Below are positions 17,246-23,477 of a DNA stretch of 41,216 nucleotides, piece after piece. The DNA is taken from assembly GCA_001724215.1 (NCBI GenBank), contig MEDW01000010.1, forward strand, positions 1 through 41,216, written 5' to 3'. Source of the stretch: Erythrobacter sp. SCN 62-14 (lineage in GTDB: Bacteria; Pseudomonadota; Alphaproteobacteria; Sphingomonadales; Sphingomonadaceae). A program made the translations under genes and the position numbers. The stretch's first letter is position 1, and each line of letters opens with the position of its first letter. Under the pieces are notes generated by a model. That model searched no databases and was not told where the DNA came from. It saw only the letters and a program-made list of their open reading frames with translations.

Positions 17246-17290
17246 GATTGCAGGCTTCACCGGATGCTCGACCAAACCCGGCCTGCAATC
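17246..17290. repeat. 10-bp inverted repeat in the divergent urcA gap
   Basis: GATTGCAGGC (17246-17255) and GCCTGCAATC (17281-17290) are perfect complements 25 bp apart, between the divergent UrcA gene and the small membrane gene at 17384. It could be a looped operator or an RNA stem. No clear promoter hexamers are aligned with it. Confidence 0.5.
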
Positions 17291-17383
17291 CGATTGGCGA
17301 GGTGCGGTCAGGACGGCCTGCTGAAACGCGCCGACAAAAGGTGGTTTTCAACCGACCGGCGTGCGCCCATAGTGACAGATGCG

Positions 17384-17656
17384 ATGAATGTGGCGGTGAT
17401 TATCATCTTTGTGCTGGGAATCGGCAATTTCACCATGCACCGCGCAGTGATGGAAAGCGGCCACCCACTGCTCAGGGCATGGCCGGGTCTTGCCCATCCG
17501 CTTGGGCGCAAGATTGCCTTCGGGACGGAATTTCTGGTTTTGCTGCTTGCGCTGATGCTGGCGAGCCATGGCTGGCCGGGTTTTGCCATTGCCTATGCGA
17601 TTTACACCGCGTGCAATGGTCTTGCCTCGTGGCTGATGTTGAGCGGGCGGGTGTGA
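17384..17656 (+). CDS. Small membrane protein, function unknown
   Basis: 90 residues with a first hydrophobic helix at the N-terminus (NVAVIIIFVLGIGNF) and two further ones (EFLVLLLALMLA and FAIAYAIYTACNGLASWLML). A short loop MHRAVMESGHPLLRAWPGL separates helices 1 and 2. ATG 17384 is chosen because it begins the first helix; there is no good Shine-Dalgarno, and an upstream in-frame ATG at 17264 is possible. It ends 3 bp before the metallophosphoesterase GTG, so the two are likely cotranscribed. I do not recognise the family. Confidence 0.65.
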   Translation: MNVAVIIIFVLGIGNFTMHRAVMESGHPLLRAWPGLAHPLGRKIAFGTEFLVLLLALMLASHGWPGFAIAYAIYTACNGLASWLMLSGRV

Positions 17657-17659
17657 GCC

Positions 17660-18460
17660 GTGGCGACGCGGCTGTTTCACATTTCCGATGTGCATTTCGG
17701 GGTTGAGAATCGCGCCGCTTTGGCCGAGGTGGCGCGCGCCGTGGCGGCCGAGCAGCCCTGTGCGGTGGTGTGCACCGGCGATCTCACCCAGCGCGCCAAG
17801 CATTCTGAATACGCCGCCGCGCGCGAATGGTTTGCCAGCCTGCCTGCGCCTGTGGTGTTGCAGCCCGGCAATCACGACATGCCCTATTACAACCCGTGGG
17901 AGCGGTTTTCCGATCCCTTCCGGCGTTATCGGCGGTTGAATGATGCTGTGGGAACCGAGCTCGAATCAGCGGACGTGGTGCTGGTGGCGCTGCTGACGAC
18001 TGTGCCTGCCCAGTGGCGCTTCCCGTGGTCGGATGGAGTGGTGAAGCCGCTCGCACTGGCGGAGACAGTGGCGGCGCTGGAGGCTTTGCAGGATGATCCG
18101 CGCCACAAGCTGGTGATCGCCCACCACCCCTTGTTGGGGCCCGATGATGCCGGCGCCAATCCGACGATTGGCGGCGATGCGGCCTTTGCTGCGCTGGCAG
18201 CAGCAGGCGCGGATGCGGCGCTTTCGGGCCATATCCATGTGCCGCTTGACGAGGTGCGGGTGCGCGGCGGCAAGCCGATGCGGATGATCGGCGCGGGCAC
18301 CCTCTCCACGCGTTTGCGGCACGGCGCCCCGCCTTCTTACCGCGTTATCACCTGCGCGCTGGGCGAACCGATCACCACCGAATTACGCGTGATCCCAGAA
18401 GAAAAAGGCGACCCCAGCAGGAGCCGCCCTTTTCCGTATCGCAAAAGGCAAAACCGCTGA
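17660..18460 (+). CDS. Metallophosphoesterase (calcineurin-like)
   Basis: 266 residues with all five metal-binding blocks of the calcineurin-like fold: HISDVHFG (Asp10, His12), CTGDLTQR, PGNHDMP, IAHHPL and SGHIHVP. It is closest in style to CpdA-type or uncharacterised 3',5'-cyclic nucleotide or phospholipid phosphoesterases; the substrate is not certain. The start is GTG 17660, 3 bp after the preceding gene. The last 20 or so residues are basic and lie over the bidirectional terminator of the converging rpsI gene, so the tail is probably not conserved. Confidence 0.88.
   Translation: MATRLFHISDVHFGVENRAALAEVARAVAAEQPCAVVCTGDLTQRAKHSEYAAAREWFASLPAPVVLQPGNHDMPYYNPWERFSDPFRRYRRLNDAVGTELESADVVLVALLTTVPAQWRFPWSDGVVKPLALAETVAALEALQDDPRHKLVIAHHPLLGPDDAGANPTIGGDAAFAALAAAGADAALSGHIHVPLDEVRVRGGKPMRMIGAGTLSTRLRHGAPPSYRVITCALGEPITTELRVIPEEKGDPSRSRPFPYRKRQNR
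18402..18428. terminator. Terminator of rplM-rpsI inside the metallophosphoesterase 3' end
   Basis: GGCGACCCC (18407-18415) and GGAGCCGCC (18420-18428) pair over nine positions, with two G-T wobbles on the minus strand. On the minus strand TTTTT (18406-18402) follows. On the plus strand TTTT (18430-18433) follows. It can thus serve both directions. A second stem, AACCGC-TGA-GCGGTT (18452-18466), overlaps the metallophosphoesterase stop. Confidence 0.6.
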
Positions 18461-18542
18461 GCGGTTCGAGAACTGCCCCCAGAAGCGCGCTTAGCGGTTC
18501 GAGAACTGCCCCCCAGAAGCGCGCTTAACGCTTCGAGAACTG
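18461..18542 (-). repeat. Tandem repeat derived from the rpsI 3' end
   Basis: Two copies of a 33/34-bp unit (18461-18493 and 18494-18527) differ by one base in a C-run. A third, partial copy (18528-18542) is the final codons of rpsI itself. On the minus strand each unit carries CAGTTCTCGAA followed by a TAA-containing segment, so the stop region of rpsI has been duplicated downstream. Confidence 0.75.
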
Positions 18543-19040
18543 GAAGCTGCGGCGGGCCTTGGCCTTGCCGTACTTCTTACGCTCAACCACGCGGCTGTCG
18601 CGGGTGAGGAAGCCAGCGGCCTTCACCGTGCCGCGCAGTTCGGGCTCGTACTTGCTGAGCGCCTGGGCGATGCCGTGCTTGACCGCGCCGGCCTGGCCCG
18701 AAAGGCCGCCGCCGCTGGCCGTGGCGATTACGTCATACTGGCCAACCCGATCGGTGATTTCGAAGGGCTGGTTGATAATCAGGCGCAGCGTCGGACGTGC
18801 GAAATAGGTTTCCTGATCCTTGCCGTTGATGGTGATCTTGCCGGTGCCGGGCTTGACCCACACGCGGGCGACCGCATCCTTGCGGCGGCCGGTGGCGTAG
18901 GAGCGGCCCTGCGCATCGACTTCGCGTTCACGCAGCGGCGCAGTCACGCGGGCGATTTCAGCAGCATCGCCCTGCGGGGCATTGCCAGCGATCTCCTTGA
19001 GATCAGCGAGATCCGAGACGGTGTTGTTGTCGTCAGCCAT
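18525..19040 (-). CDS. rpsI: 30S ribosomal protein S9
   Basis: 171 residues. The N-terminal 45 residues are an acidic extension not found in the 130-residue E. coli protein; such extensions are usual in Sphingomonadales. The S9 core starts at [21 protein letters not shown] and includes [19 protein letters not shown] and [20 protein letters not shown]. It ends in the conserved FQFSKR, whose last Lys and Arg reach the ribosomal P-site tRNA. The start overlaps the rplM stop (TAATG), giving the universal L13-S9 operon. Confidence 0.97.
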   Translation of the reverse strand: MADDNNTVSDLADLKEIAGNAPQGDAAEIARVTAPLREREVDAQGRSYATGRRKDAVARVWVKPGTGKITINGKDQETYFARPTLRLIINQPFEITDRVGQYDVIATASGGGLSGQAGAVKHGIAQALSKYEPELRGTVKAAGFLTRDSRVVERKKYGKAKARRSFQFSKR

Positions 19041-19519
19041 TATGCGGTGACCTTGTTCTTGCGGTTCATGGAAGCAACGTCGAGCACCTGCGGCTGCTGG
19101 CCTGCGTGGGGATGCTCGGTGCCGGCATAAAGATGCAGCGCCTTCATCTGCTGACGGCCCAGCGGCCCGCGCGGGATCATCCGCTCAACCGCCTTTTCCA
19201 GCACGCGCTCGGGGAAACGACCGCCCAGCACCTTGGCCGGGGTGGTTTCCTTGATGCCGCCGGGGTGGCCGGTGTGCTTGTAATAGACCTTGTCGGTCAT
19301 CTTGTTGCCGGTGAAACGCACCTTGTCGGCGTTGATCACAATGACATGATCGCCGCAATCAACATGCGGGGTGTAGCTCGGCTTGTGCTTGCCGCGCAGG
19401 ATGTTGGCGATAATGGCGGCAACGCGGCCAACCACCAGCCCATCGGCATCGATAATGTGCCAGTTCTTTTCGACCTCGGCCGGTTTGATCGACCGGGTCT
19501 GCTTGCTGAGCGCCTTCAT
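19040..19519 (-). CDS. rplM: 50S ribosomal protein L13
   Basis: 159 residues and full length. Motifs include the N-terminal [38 protein letters not shown], the central [14 protein letters not shown], and [31 protein letters not shown]. It is an early assembly protein of the large subunit. An AAGGAC Shine-Dalgarno lies 9 bp before the ATG. It is first gene of the operon with rpsI. Confidence 0.97.
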   Translation of the reverse strand: MKALSKQTRSIKPAEVEKNWHIIDADGLVVGRVAAIIANILRGKHKPSYTPHVDCGDHVIVINADKVRFTGNKMTDKVYYKHTGHPGGIKETTPAKVLGGRFPERVLEKAVERMIPRGPLGRQQMKALHLYAGTEHPHAGQQPQVLDVASMNRKNKVTA

Positions 19520-19617
19520 GGCTTGTGTGTCCTTAGGTTCGAATATCGGGCGGCGAGGGATACTCGCGCCGGAGAATCGCCTTATCCGGGGTCTCCCAGC
19601 ATCGGCGAAGTGGCGCG

Positions 19618-19646
19618 CATTTGTCGCTCGAGGCCGTTTAAGTCAA
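19618..19646 (-). promoter_or_regulatory. Promoter candidate of rplM-rpsI
   Basis: On the minus strand TTGACT (19646-19641), a 17-bp spacer and CAAATG (19623-19618). It gives a leader of about 90 bases before rplM. The -35 is good and the -10 weak. Confidence 0.4.
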
Positions 19647-19689
19647 GCAAAACCGCGCGTTTCAGGGCCGGTAAAATAATACCTTGAAC

Positions 19690-20010
19690 CTAGACGAGCC
19701 CATCGAAACCGCCCAGCCATTGGGTCGTCAGGGGATGCGCTGCATCGGCGTGCCAGCCAAGAATGGCCGGTGTTTCATAGGGGTGGAGAGCGCCAAGGCG
19801 TTCGATCGCGGCATCCAGTTTGTCAGCCGTGGTCTTGAACAATACGCCGACTTCCTTCGCGCTGTCTGCTTTGTCTTCCCAGATGAACAGGGATTCCACC
19901 TCGGGCATGATGTTGGCGCAGGCGACCAGACCATCGGCCAGCAATTGCCCTGCGATCTGGCGCGCTGTGTCCTTGTCAGGGAAAGGACACCAGATCAGCG
20001 CTGCCTTCAT
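19690..20010 (-). CDS. cutA: Divalent-cation tolerance protein CutA1 family
   Basis: 106 residues of the CutA1 fold, a PII-like trimer. It has LIWCPFPDKDTARQIAGQLLADGLVACANIMPEVESLFIWE, then the C-terminal HPYETPAILGWHADAA. CutA proteins are linked to copper tolerance in E. coli, but their molecular role remains unclear. ATG 20010 begins the family; a longer frame to 20100 runs into ctaA. It overlaps ctaA by ATGA (20007-20010), and the pair forms an operon. Confidence 0.92.
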   Translation of the reverse strand: MKAALIWCPFPDKDTARQIAGQLLADGLVACANIMPEVESLFIWEDKADSAKEVGVLFKTTADKLDAAIERLGALHPYETPAILGWHADAAHPLTTQWLGGFDGLV

Positions 20011-21074
20011 GCCGTGCGCTGAGTGCCAAGCGCGTGCATCGCCCACGCCGTGCTGGCCACCAGCAGCGCGCCGACCAGCTGGTGCGAGGCGGCAACCCAC
20101 AGCGACACGCCGCTCATCACCGTGGCAATCCCGAGCAGCAGCATCGTGCCGAAGGTAATGTTGAGCATAACCGAGGCAAGCCGGTCACGCCCCCGCACCC
20201 GGCGCGCCAGCACGATCAGCGCCGCTACGGCGACAAAAGCCCACCAGCGGTGCAGGAATTGCAGCAGGAAGGGATCATGGGTGAGCGTCCATAGCACCCC
20301 GCCCGACCAGTCCACTTGCGGAACTAGTCGCCCGTTCATCAGCGGCCAGTCATAGGCTGCGTGCCCTGCGCGCAAGCCCGCCACCCACGCGCCGAGCAGC
20401 AGCTGGATGAACAGCACCCCGGCCACGATGGCGGCAAAGCCGGTGAAACGCGCGGGCCTCACAGCGGGGTCACGCGCAAGGTTGCGCATATCGCGGGCCG
20501 TCCACACCAACAGCGCTAGCAGCAAAAGCGCGGTGAGCAAGTGGAGCGAAAGCTTGAAATGGCTCACTGCGACCATGTCCCCGACCAGACCCGATTGCAC
20601 CATGATCCAGCCAAACAGGCCCTGCAGCCCGCCCAGTGCGAGCAGGCCGACAAGGCGCGGTTTGAAGCCTTTAGGGATTGCGCCGCGCGCCCAGAACCAC
20701 GCCAGCGGCAGGGCATAGGCCATGCCGATCACGCGGGCGATCAGGCGGTGGAACCACTCCCAGAAATAGATGAACTGAAACTCGGCCAACGTCATTCCGC
20801 CGATCGACGTCATCAGACGATATTGCGGCGTGGCCTGATATTTCTCGAATTCGGCGATCCATGCCGCCTGACTGAGCGGCGGGAGGATGCCAGTCACCAC
20901 TTCCCATTCGGTAATCGACAGCCCGCTTTCGGTAAGACGCGTAATGCCGCCCACCATCACAATCATCACCACCATGAAGGCCACCACTTCGAGCCAGCGG
21001 GCAATCGCCAAAGGACGCGCCTTGTTCGCGATGCCGGGCGCGATGAGGCCCATGGGGGATGCTTGGGTAGCCAT
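20007..21074 (-). CDS. ctaA: Haem A synthase (COX15/CtaA)
   Basis: Hydroxylates haem O to haem A for cytochrome aa3 oxidase in the inner membrane. The 355 residues carry about eight transmembrane helices in two four-helix halves. Conserved parts are GGITRLTESGLSITEWEVVTGILPP, FWEWFHRLIARVIG (haem-ligand His), HFKLSLHLLTALLLL, GLRAGHAAYDWPLMNG, LQFLHRWWAFVAV and VAASHQLVGALL. ATG 21074 is used; an in-frame TTG at 21086 would add four residues, and the GGGAG site is close to the ATG. cutA follows directly. Confidence 0.95.
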   Translation of the reverse strand: MATQASPMGLIAPGIANKARPLAIARWLEVVAFMVVMIVMVGGITRLTESGLSITEWEVVTGILPPLSQAAWIAEFEKYQATPQYRLMTSIGGMTLAEFQFIYFWEWFHRLIARVIGMAYALPLAWFWARGAIPKGFKPRLVGLLALGGLQGLFGWIMVQSGLVGDMVAVSHFKLSLHLLTALLLLALLVWTARDMRNLARDPAVRPARFTGFAAIVAGVLFIQLLLGAWVAGLRAGHAAYDWPLMNGRLVPQVDWSGGVLWTLTHDPFLLQFLHRWWAFVAVAALIVLARRVRGRDRLASVMLNITFGTMLLLGIATVMSGVSLWVAASHQLVGALLVASTAWAMHALGTQRTA

Positions 21075-21155
21075 GATCTCCCGCAAATGTGCTCAAGCGC
21101 GCGAATCTGCAAGCCTGTTTGCCGCAAAGGCCGATGCGCAGCTTGCAAGCGCACC

Positions 21156-21179
21156 GGCCAGGTCCCGGGCCAGGTCCCG
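21156..21179. repeat. 12-bp perfect tandem duplication
   Basis: GGCCAGGTCCCG occurs twice in a row between ctaA and the MerC gene. It is short and of no clear function. Confidence 0.6.
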
Positions 21180-21204
21180 TGGCGCGCGGCGCAATTTGCC
21201 TTGC

Positions 21205-21222
21205 GAAATGTCACAACATTAC
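21205..21222 (+). promoter_or_regulatory. Zur/Fur-like operator before the MerC gene
   Basis: GAAATGT-CACA-ACATTAC is an 18-bp inverted repeat with six of seven half-site positions symmetric. Its halves resemble the AATGT/ACATT arms of Zur boxes in proteobacteria. It ends 13 bp before the GTG start of a metal-related gene, so it would lie at the promoter or over the leader. Confidence 0.5.
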
Positions 21223-21235
21223 ATAGGGCGGTGCG

Positions 21236-21622
21236 GTGGCCTCGTCTCCTGCGCCTTTTTCCCGCACTTCGCTGCGCCGCCGTCTCGATCATGTCGGGAT
21301 TGCGCTCGCGGGCCTGTGCGCGGTGCATTGCCTGGCGACTTTGCTGATCGTCTCGGCGCTGGGGCTGGGCAGCCATTTCCTGCTGGCTGAAAGCATCCAC
21401 CGCACTGGTCTTGCGCTGGCGGTGCTGGTGGCTGCGGTCGCGATCGGCTGGGGCTTTGTGCGCCACCGGCTGCTGGCGCCGCTGGTGATTGCGGGTGCGG
21501 GGATTGCGTTGATGGCTGGGGCTCTGATGGTGGAACATGGGACCGGCGAATTGCTGTTGACGCTGGCGGGCGTGGCGCTGGTTTCGGCAGGCCATGTGCT
21601 GAACCTGCGCGCCGCGCGCTGA
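21236..21622 (+). CDS. MerC-domain membrane protein
   Basis: 128 residues of the MerC domain type. There are four hydrophobic helices, with a Cys-x3-Cys-like site in helix 1 ([19 protein letters not shown]) and His residues nearby, then [36 protein letters not shown] and [14 protein letters not shown]. MerC of mer operons takes up mercury, but chromosomal MerC-domain proteins of this type lie next to zinc-responsive genes as I recall. The start is GTG 21236. A Zur-like palindrome precedes it. thiSG follows after 41 bp. Confidence 0.85.
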   Translation: MASSPAPFSRTSLRRRLDHVGIALAGLCAVHCLATLLIVSALGLGSHFLLAESIHRTGLALAVLVAAVAIGWGFVRHRLLAPLVIAGAGIALMAGALMVEHGTGELLLTLAGVALVSAGHVLNLRAAR

Positions 21623-21663
21623 TTCTCATCAAACTTGCGGTTGCGCGCGCTGCTTCAGCCCCT

Positions 21664-22659
21664 ATGTCTCGCGCCATGACCAATCCCAAGACCATCACCC
21701 TCAATGGTGCGTCCCACCGCACCGGCGCCGCCACCATCGCAGATCTTGTCCGTGAACTTGAACTTGCACCCGAAAAGGTTGCGGTTGAACGCAACGGCGC
21801 AATTGTCCCGCGCTCGACTTTGGGCGAGGCTGCGCTGGCCGAGGGTGACACGCTGGAAATCGTGCACTTTGTCGGCGGCGGCGCGCCTGCTGCCGACACT
21901 TGGGAAGTGGCGGGGCGCACTTTCACCTCGCGGCTGATCGTGGGGACGGGCAAGTATAAAAGCTTCGAACAGAATGCGGCCGCCGTTGAGGCGAGCGGCG
22001 CGGAGATCGTGACAGTCGCGGTGCGGCGGGTGAATGTTTCCGATCCCAAGGCGCCGATGCTGACCGATTACATCGACCCCAAGAAAATCACCTATCTGCC
22101 CAACACCGCCGGGTGCTTTACAGGCGACGAGGCGGTGCGCACGCTGCGCCTTGCGCGTGAGGCGGGCGGCTGGGATCTGGTGAAGCTGGAGGTGCTGGGC
22201 GAGGCGCGCACGCTTTACCCCGATATGCGCGAGACGCTGAAGGCCACGGAAGTCCTTGCGAAAGAAGGCTTTCTCCCCATGGTCTATTGCGCCGATGATC
22301 CCATTGCGGCCAAGCAGTTGGAAGATGCAGGCGCGGTGGCGATCATGCCCTTGGGCGCGCCGATTGGTTCAGGGCTTGGCATCCAGAACCGCGTCACCAT
22401 CCGGCTCATTGTCGAAGGCGCGAAGGTTCCCGTGCTGGTCGATGCAGGCGTGGGCACGGCGTCGGATGCAGCCGTCGGCATGGAGCTGGGCTGCGATGGC
22501 ATCTTGATGAACACCGCGATTGCCGAGGCGAAGGACCCCATCCGCATGGCCCGTGCGATGAAACTGGCAGTGGAAGCGGGGCGCGAGGCTTACCTTGCAG
22601 GCCGCATGGCGCGGCGGATGTATGCCGATCCGAGCAGCCCGCTTGCAGGGCTTATTTGA
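21664..22659 (+). CDS. ThiS-ThiG fusion (sulfur carrier/thiazole synthase)
   Basis: 331 residues joining two thiamine biosynthesis proteins. Residues 1 to about 72 are ThiS ([10 protein letters not shown], then [14 protein letters not shown]). Residues about 79-331 are ThiG, a TIM barrel with [11 protein letters not shown], the Schiff-base Lys174 in [11 protein letters not shown], and the phosphate-binding [15 protein letters not shown] and [19 protein letters not shown]. ThiG makes the thiazole from 1-deoxyxylulose 5-phosphate and the ThiS thiocarboxylate. The di-Gly that carries sulfur is here internal (residues 71-73). ATG 21676 is an alternative start. No TPP riboswitch is visible in the 41 bp upstream. 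Confidence 0.93.
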   Translation: MSRAMTNPKTITLNGASHRTGAATIADLVRELELAPEKVAVERNGAIVPRSTLGEAALAEGDTLEIVHFVGGGAPAADTWEVAGRTFTSRLIVGTGKYKSFEQNAAAVEASGAEIVTVAVRRVNVSDPKAPMLTDYIDPKKITYLPNTAGCFTGDEAVRTLRLAREAGGWDLVKLEVLGEARTLYPDMRETLKATEVLAKEGFLPMVYCADDPIAAKQLEDAGAVAIMPLGAPIGSGLGIQNRVTIRLIVEGAKVPVLVDAGVGTASDAAVGMELGCDGILMNTAIAEAKDPIRMARAMKLAVEAGREAYLAGRMARRMYADPSSPLAGLI

Positions 22660-22715
22660 TTTAGCCTCAAGCGCCGGCGCGCGCATCCGCGCGCTTGGCT
22701 TTCCTCCGGGGGTCC

Positions 22716-22777
22716 GGCCCTGCGGGCCACCCCTGCGGGCGGGCGGTCGCCCTTGCGGCTTGCCTCCGGCAAGCCGC
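22716..22777 (+). repeat. Hairpin-core-hairpin repeat, copy 2
   Basis: A 5' hairpin GGCCC-TGC-GGGCC (22716-22728), a 26-bp core at 22734-22759 with 25 of 26 bases as in copy 1, then a 10-bp perfect stem (22755-22764 with 22768-22777). It lies between thiSG and the orphan gene at 22853. Confidence 0.78.
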
Positions 22778-22787
22778 AGCCCTTTTT
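22755..22787 (+). terminator. Strong Rho-independent terminator after thiSG
   Basis: GCGGCTTGCC-TCC-GGCAAGCCGC is a perfect 10-bp stem followed within 5 bases by TTTTT (22783-22787). It is the 3' module of repeat copy 2, so the repeat doubles as the terminator here. Confidence 0.8.
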
Positions 22788-22791
22788 CCAC

Positions 22792-22808
22792 CTAACGCTT
22801 AATTAACC
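22792..22808 (+). promoter_or_regulatory. CtrA-like binding site
   Basis: CTAA-N7-TTAACC departs by one base from the alphaproteobacterial CtrA consensus TTAA-N7-TTAAC. It lies 44 bp before the orphan gene at 22853, a position suited to control by CtrA. A single match can occur by chance. Confidence 0.4.
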
Positions 22809-22852
22809 ATAGTCTGCGACCGTCCTTCCTGTCGAAACAGGAGGGCTCGCCC

Positions 22853-23365
22853 ATGATGATGCCAATCGCCGAAATGCGGGAATTCGCCAGCTTCGCACCT
22901 GCTGAGCAGCGTTACATCAAGCGCAGCCTCGATATTGGATTGGCGCGCTGTGATGCGTTCCGCCTGTGGGGCCGGGGCGAGGCGGAAAACACCGCGATCC
23001 GCCGCCAATATGTCGCCTATCAGGATTTGAAGACCCTGCGCGTGATGATCCCGCAGGAAGGCAGCGCCACCGAAGTTGAGCACCTGCTCGGCAAGCTGGT
23101 GCGCCTCGCCGCCTTTGATCTCGAACAGGAGCGCATCGCCAGTTTTGCCGCCTTCCGGTTCCTTTATGAACGGCTCTTGGGGGCCAAGGTGCGCCCGTGG
23201 CTGCCGGCAGCCTTTTGCGCCGCCGCCGCTCTCCCGCAAATCCGCCCGGAGCGCCGCAAGCTGCTGCTGCAATCCTTGAGCGAAGCCGCCGCCACCGCGC
23301 CCGGCTGGTCCCCGCGCGAGCCGAGCTTCTTCCCCGAATATGTCGAGCATGTTGAAGCGGCGTGA
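22853..23365 (+). CDS. Hypothetical protein, orphan
   Basis: 170 residues, soluble, mostly helical, rich in Arg, Leu and Ala. There is no signal peptide, transmembrane helix or motif that I recognise. It begins IAEMREFASFAPAEQRYIKRSLDIGLARCDAFRLWGRGEA and ends in a Pro/Glu-rich tail. The start is backed by CAGGAGGG 9 bp upstream. Codon use is like its neighbours. It stands alone: it has thiSG's terminator in front, a palindromic element behind, and fadD converging. A CtrA-like site precedes it. Confidence 0.75.
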   Translation: MMMPIAEMREFASFAPAEQRYIKRSLDIGLARCDAFRLWGRGEAENTAIRRQYVAYQDLKTLRVMIPQEGSATEVEHLLGKLVRLAAFDLEQERIASFAAFRFLYERLLGAKVRPWLPAAFCAAAALPQIRPERRKLLLQSLSEAAATAPGWSPREPSFFPEYVEHVEAA

Positions 23366-23374
23366 GTGACAGCC

Positions 23375-23455
23375 GTCATCCCGGCGAAGGCCGCGATCTG
23401 TAACGGCAAGCCGCGGCGCCGGTATCACGAGACCCTAGCTTTCGCCGGGGTGATG
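23375..23455. repeat. Palindromic intergenic element with GTCATCCCGGCGAA ends
   Basis: CATCCCGGCGAA (23377-23388) faces TTCGCCGGGGTGATG (23441-23455) across about 52 bp, with three extra bases in the second arm. Its ends recall the GTCAT...ATGAC type of small intergenic repeats common in sphingomonads. It lies between two convergent genes. Confidence 0.5.
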
Positions 23456-23477
23456 GAAAAGCGAACATTGAACTGAA

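Noticed and set aside
18461..18542. CRISPR-like array
   Set aside because: Only two to three directly adjacent units without spacers, derived from the rpsI end.
21623..21663. TPP riboswitch before thiSG
   Set aside because: Only 41 bp separate the MerC stop from the ATG and there is no CUGAGA or other THI-box core.
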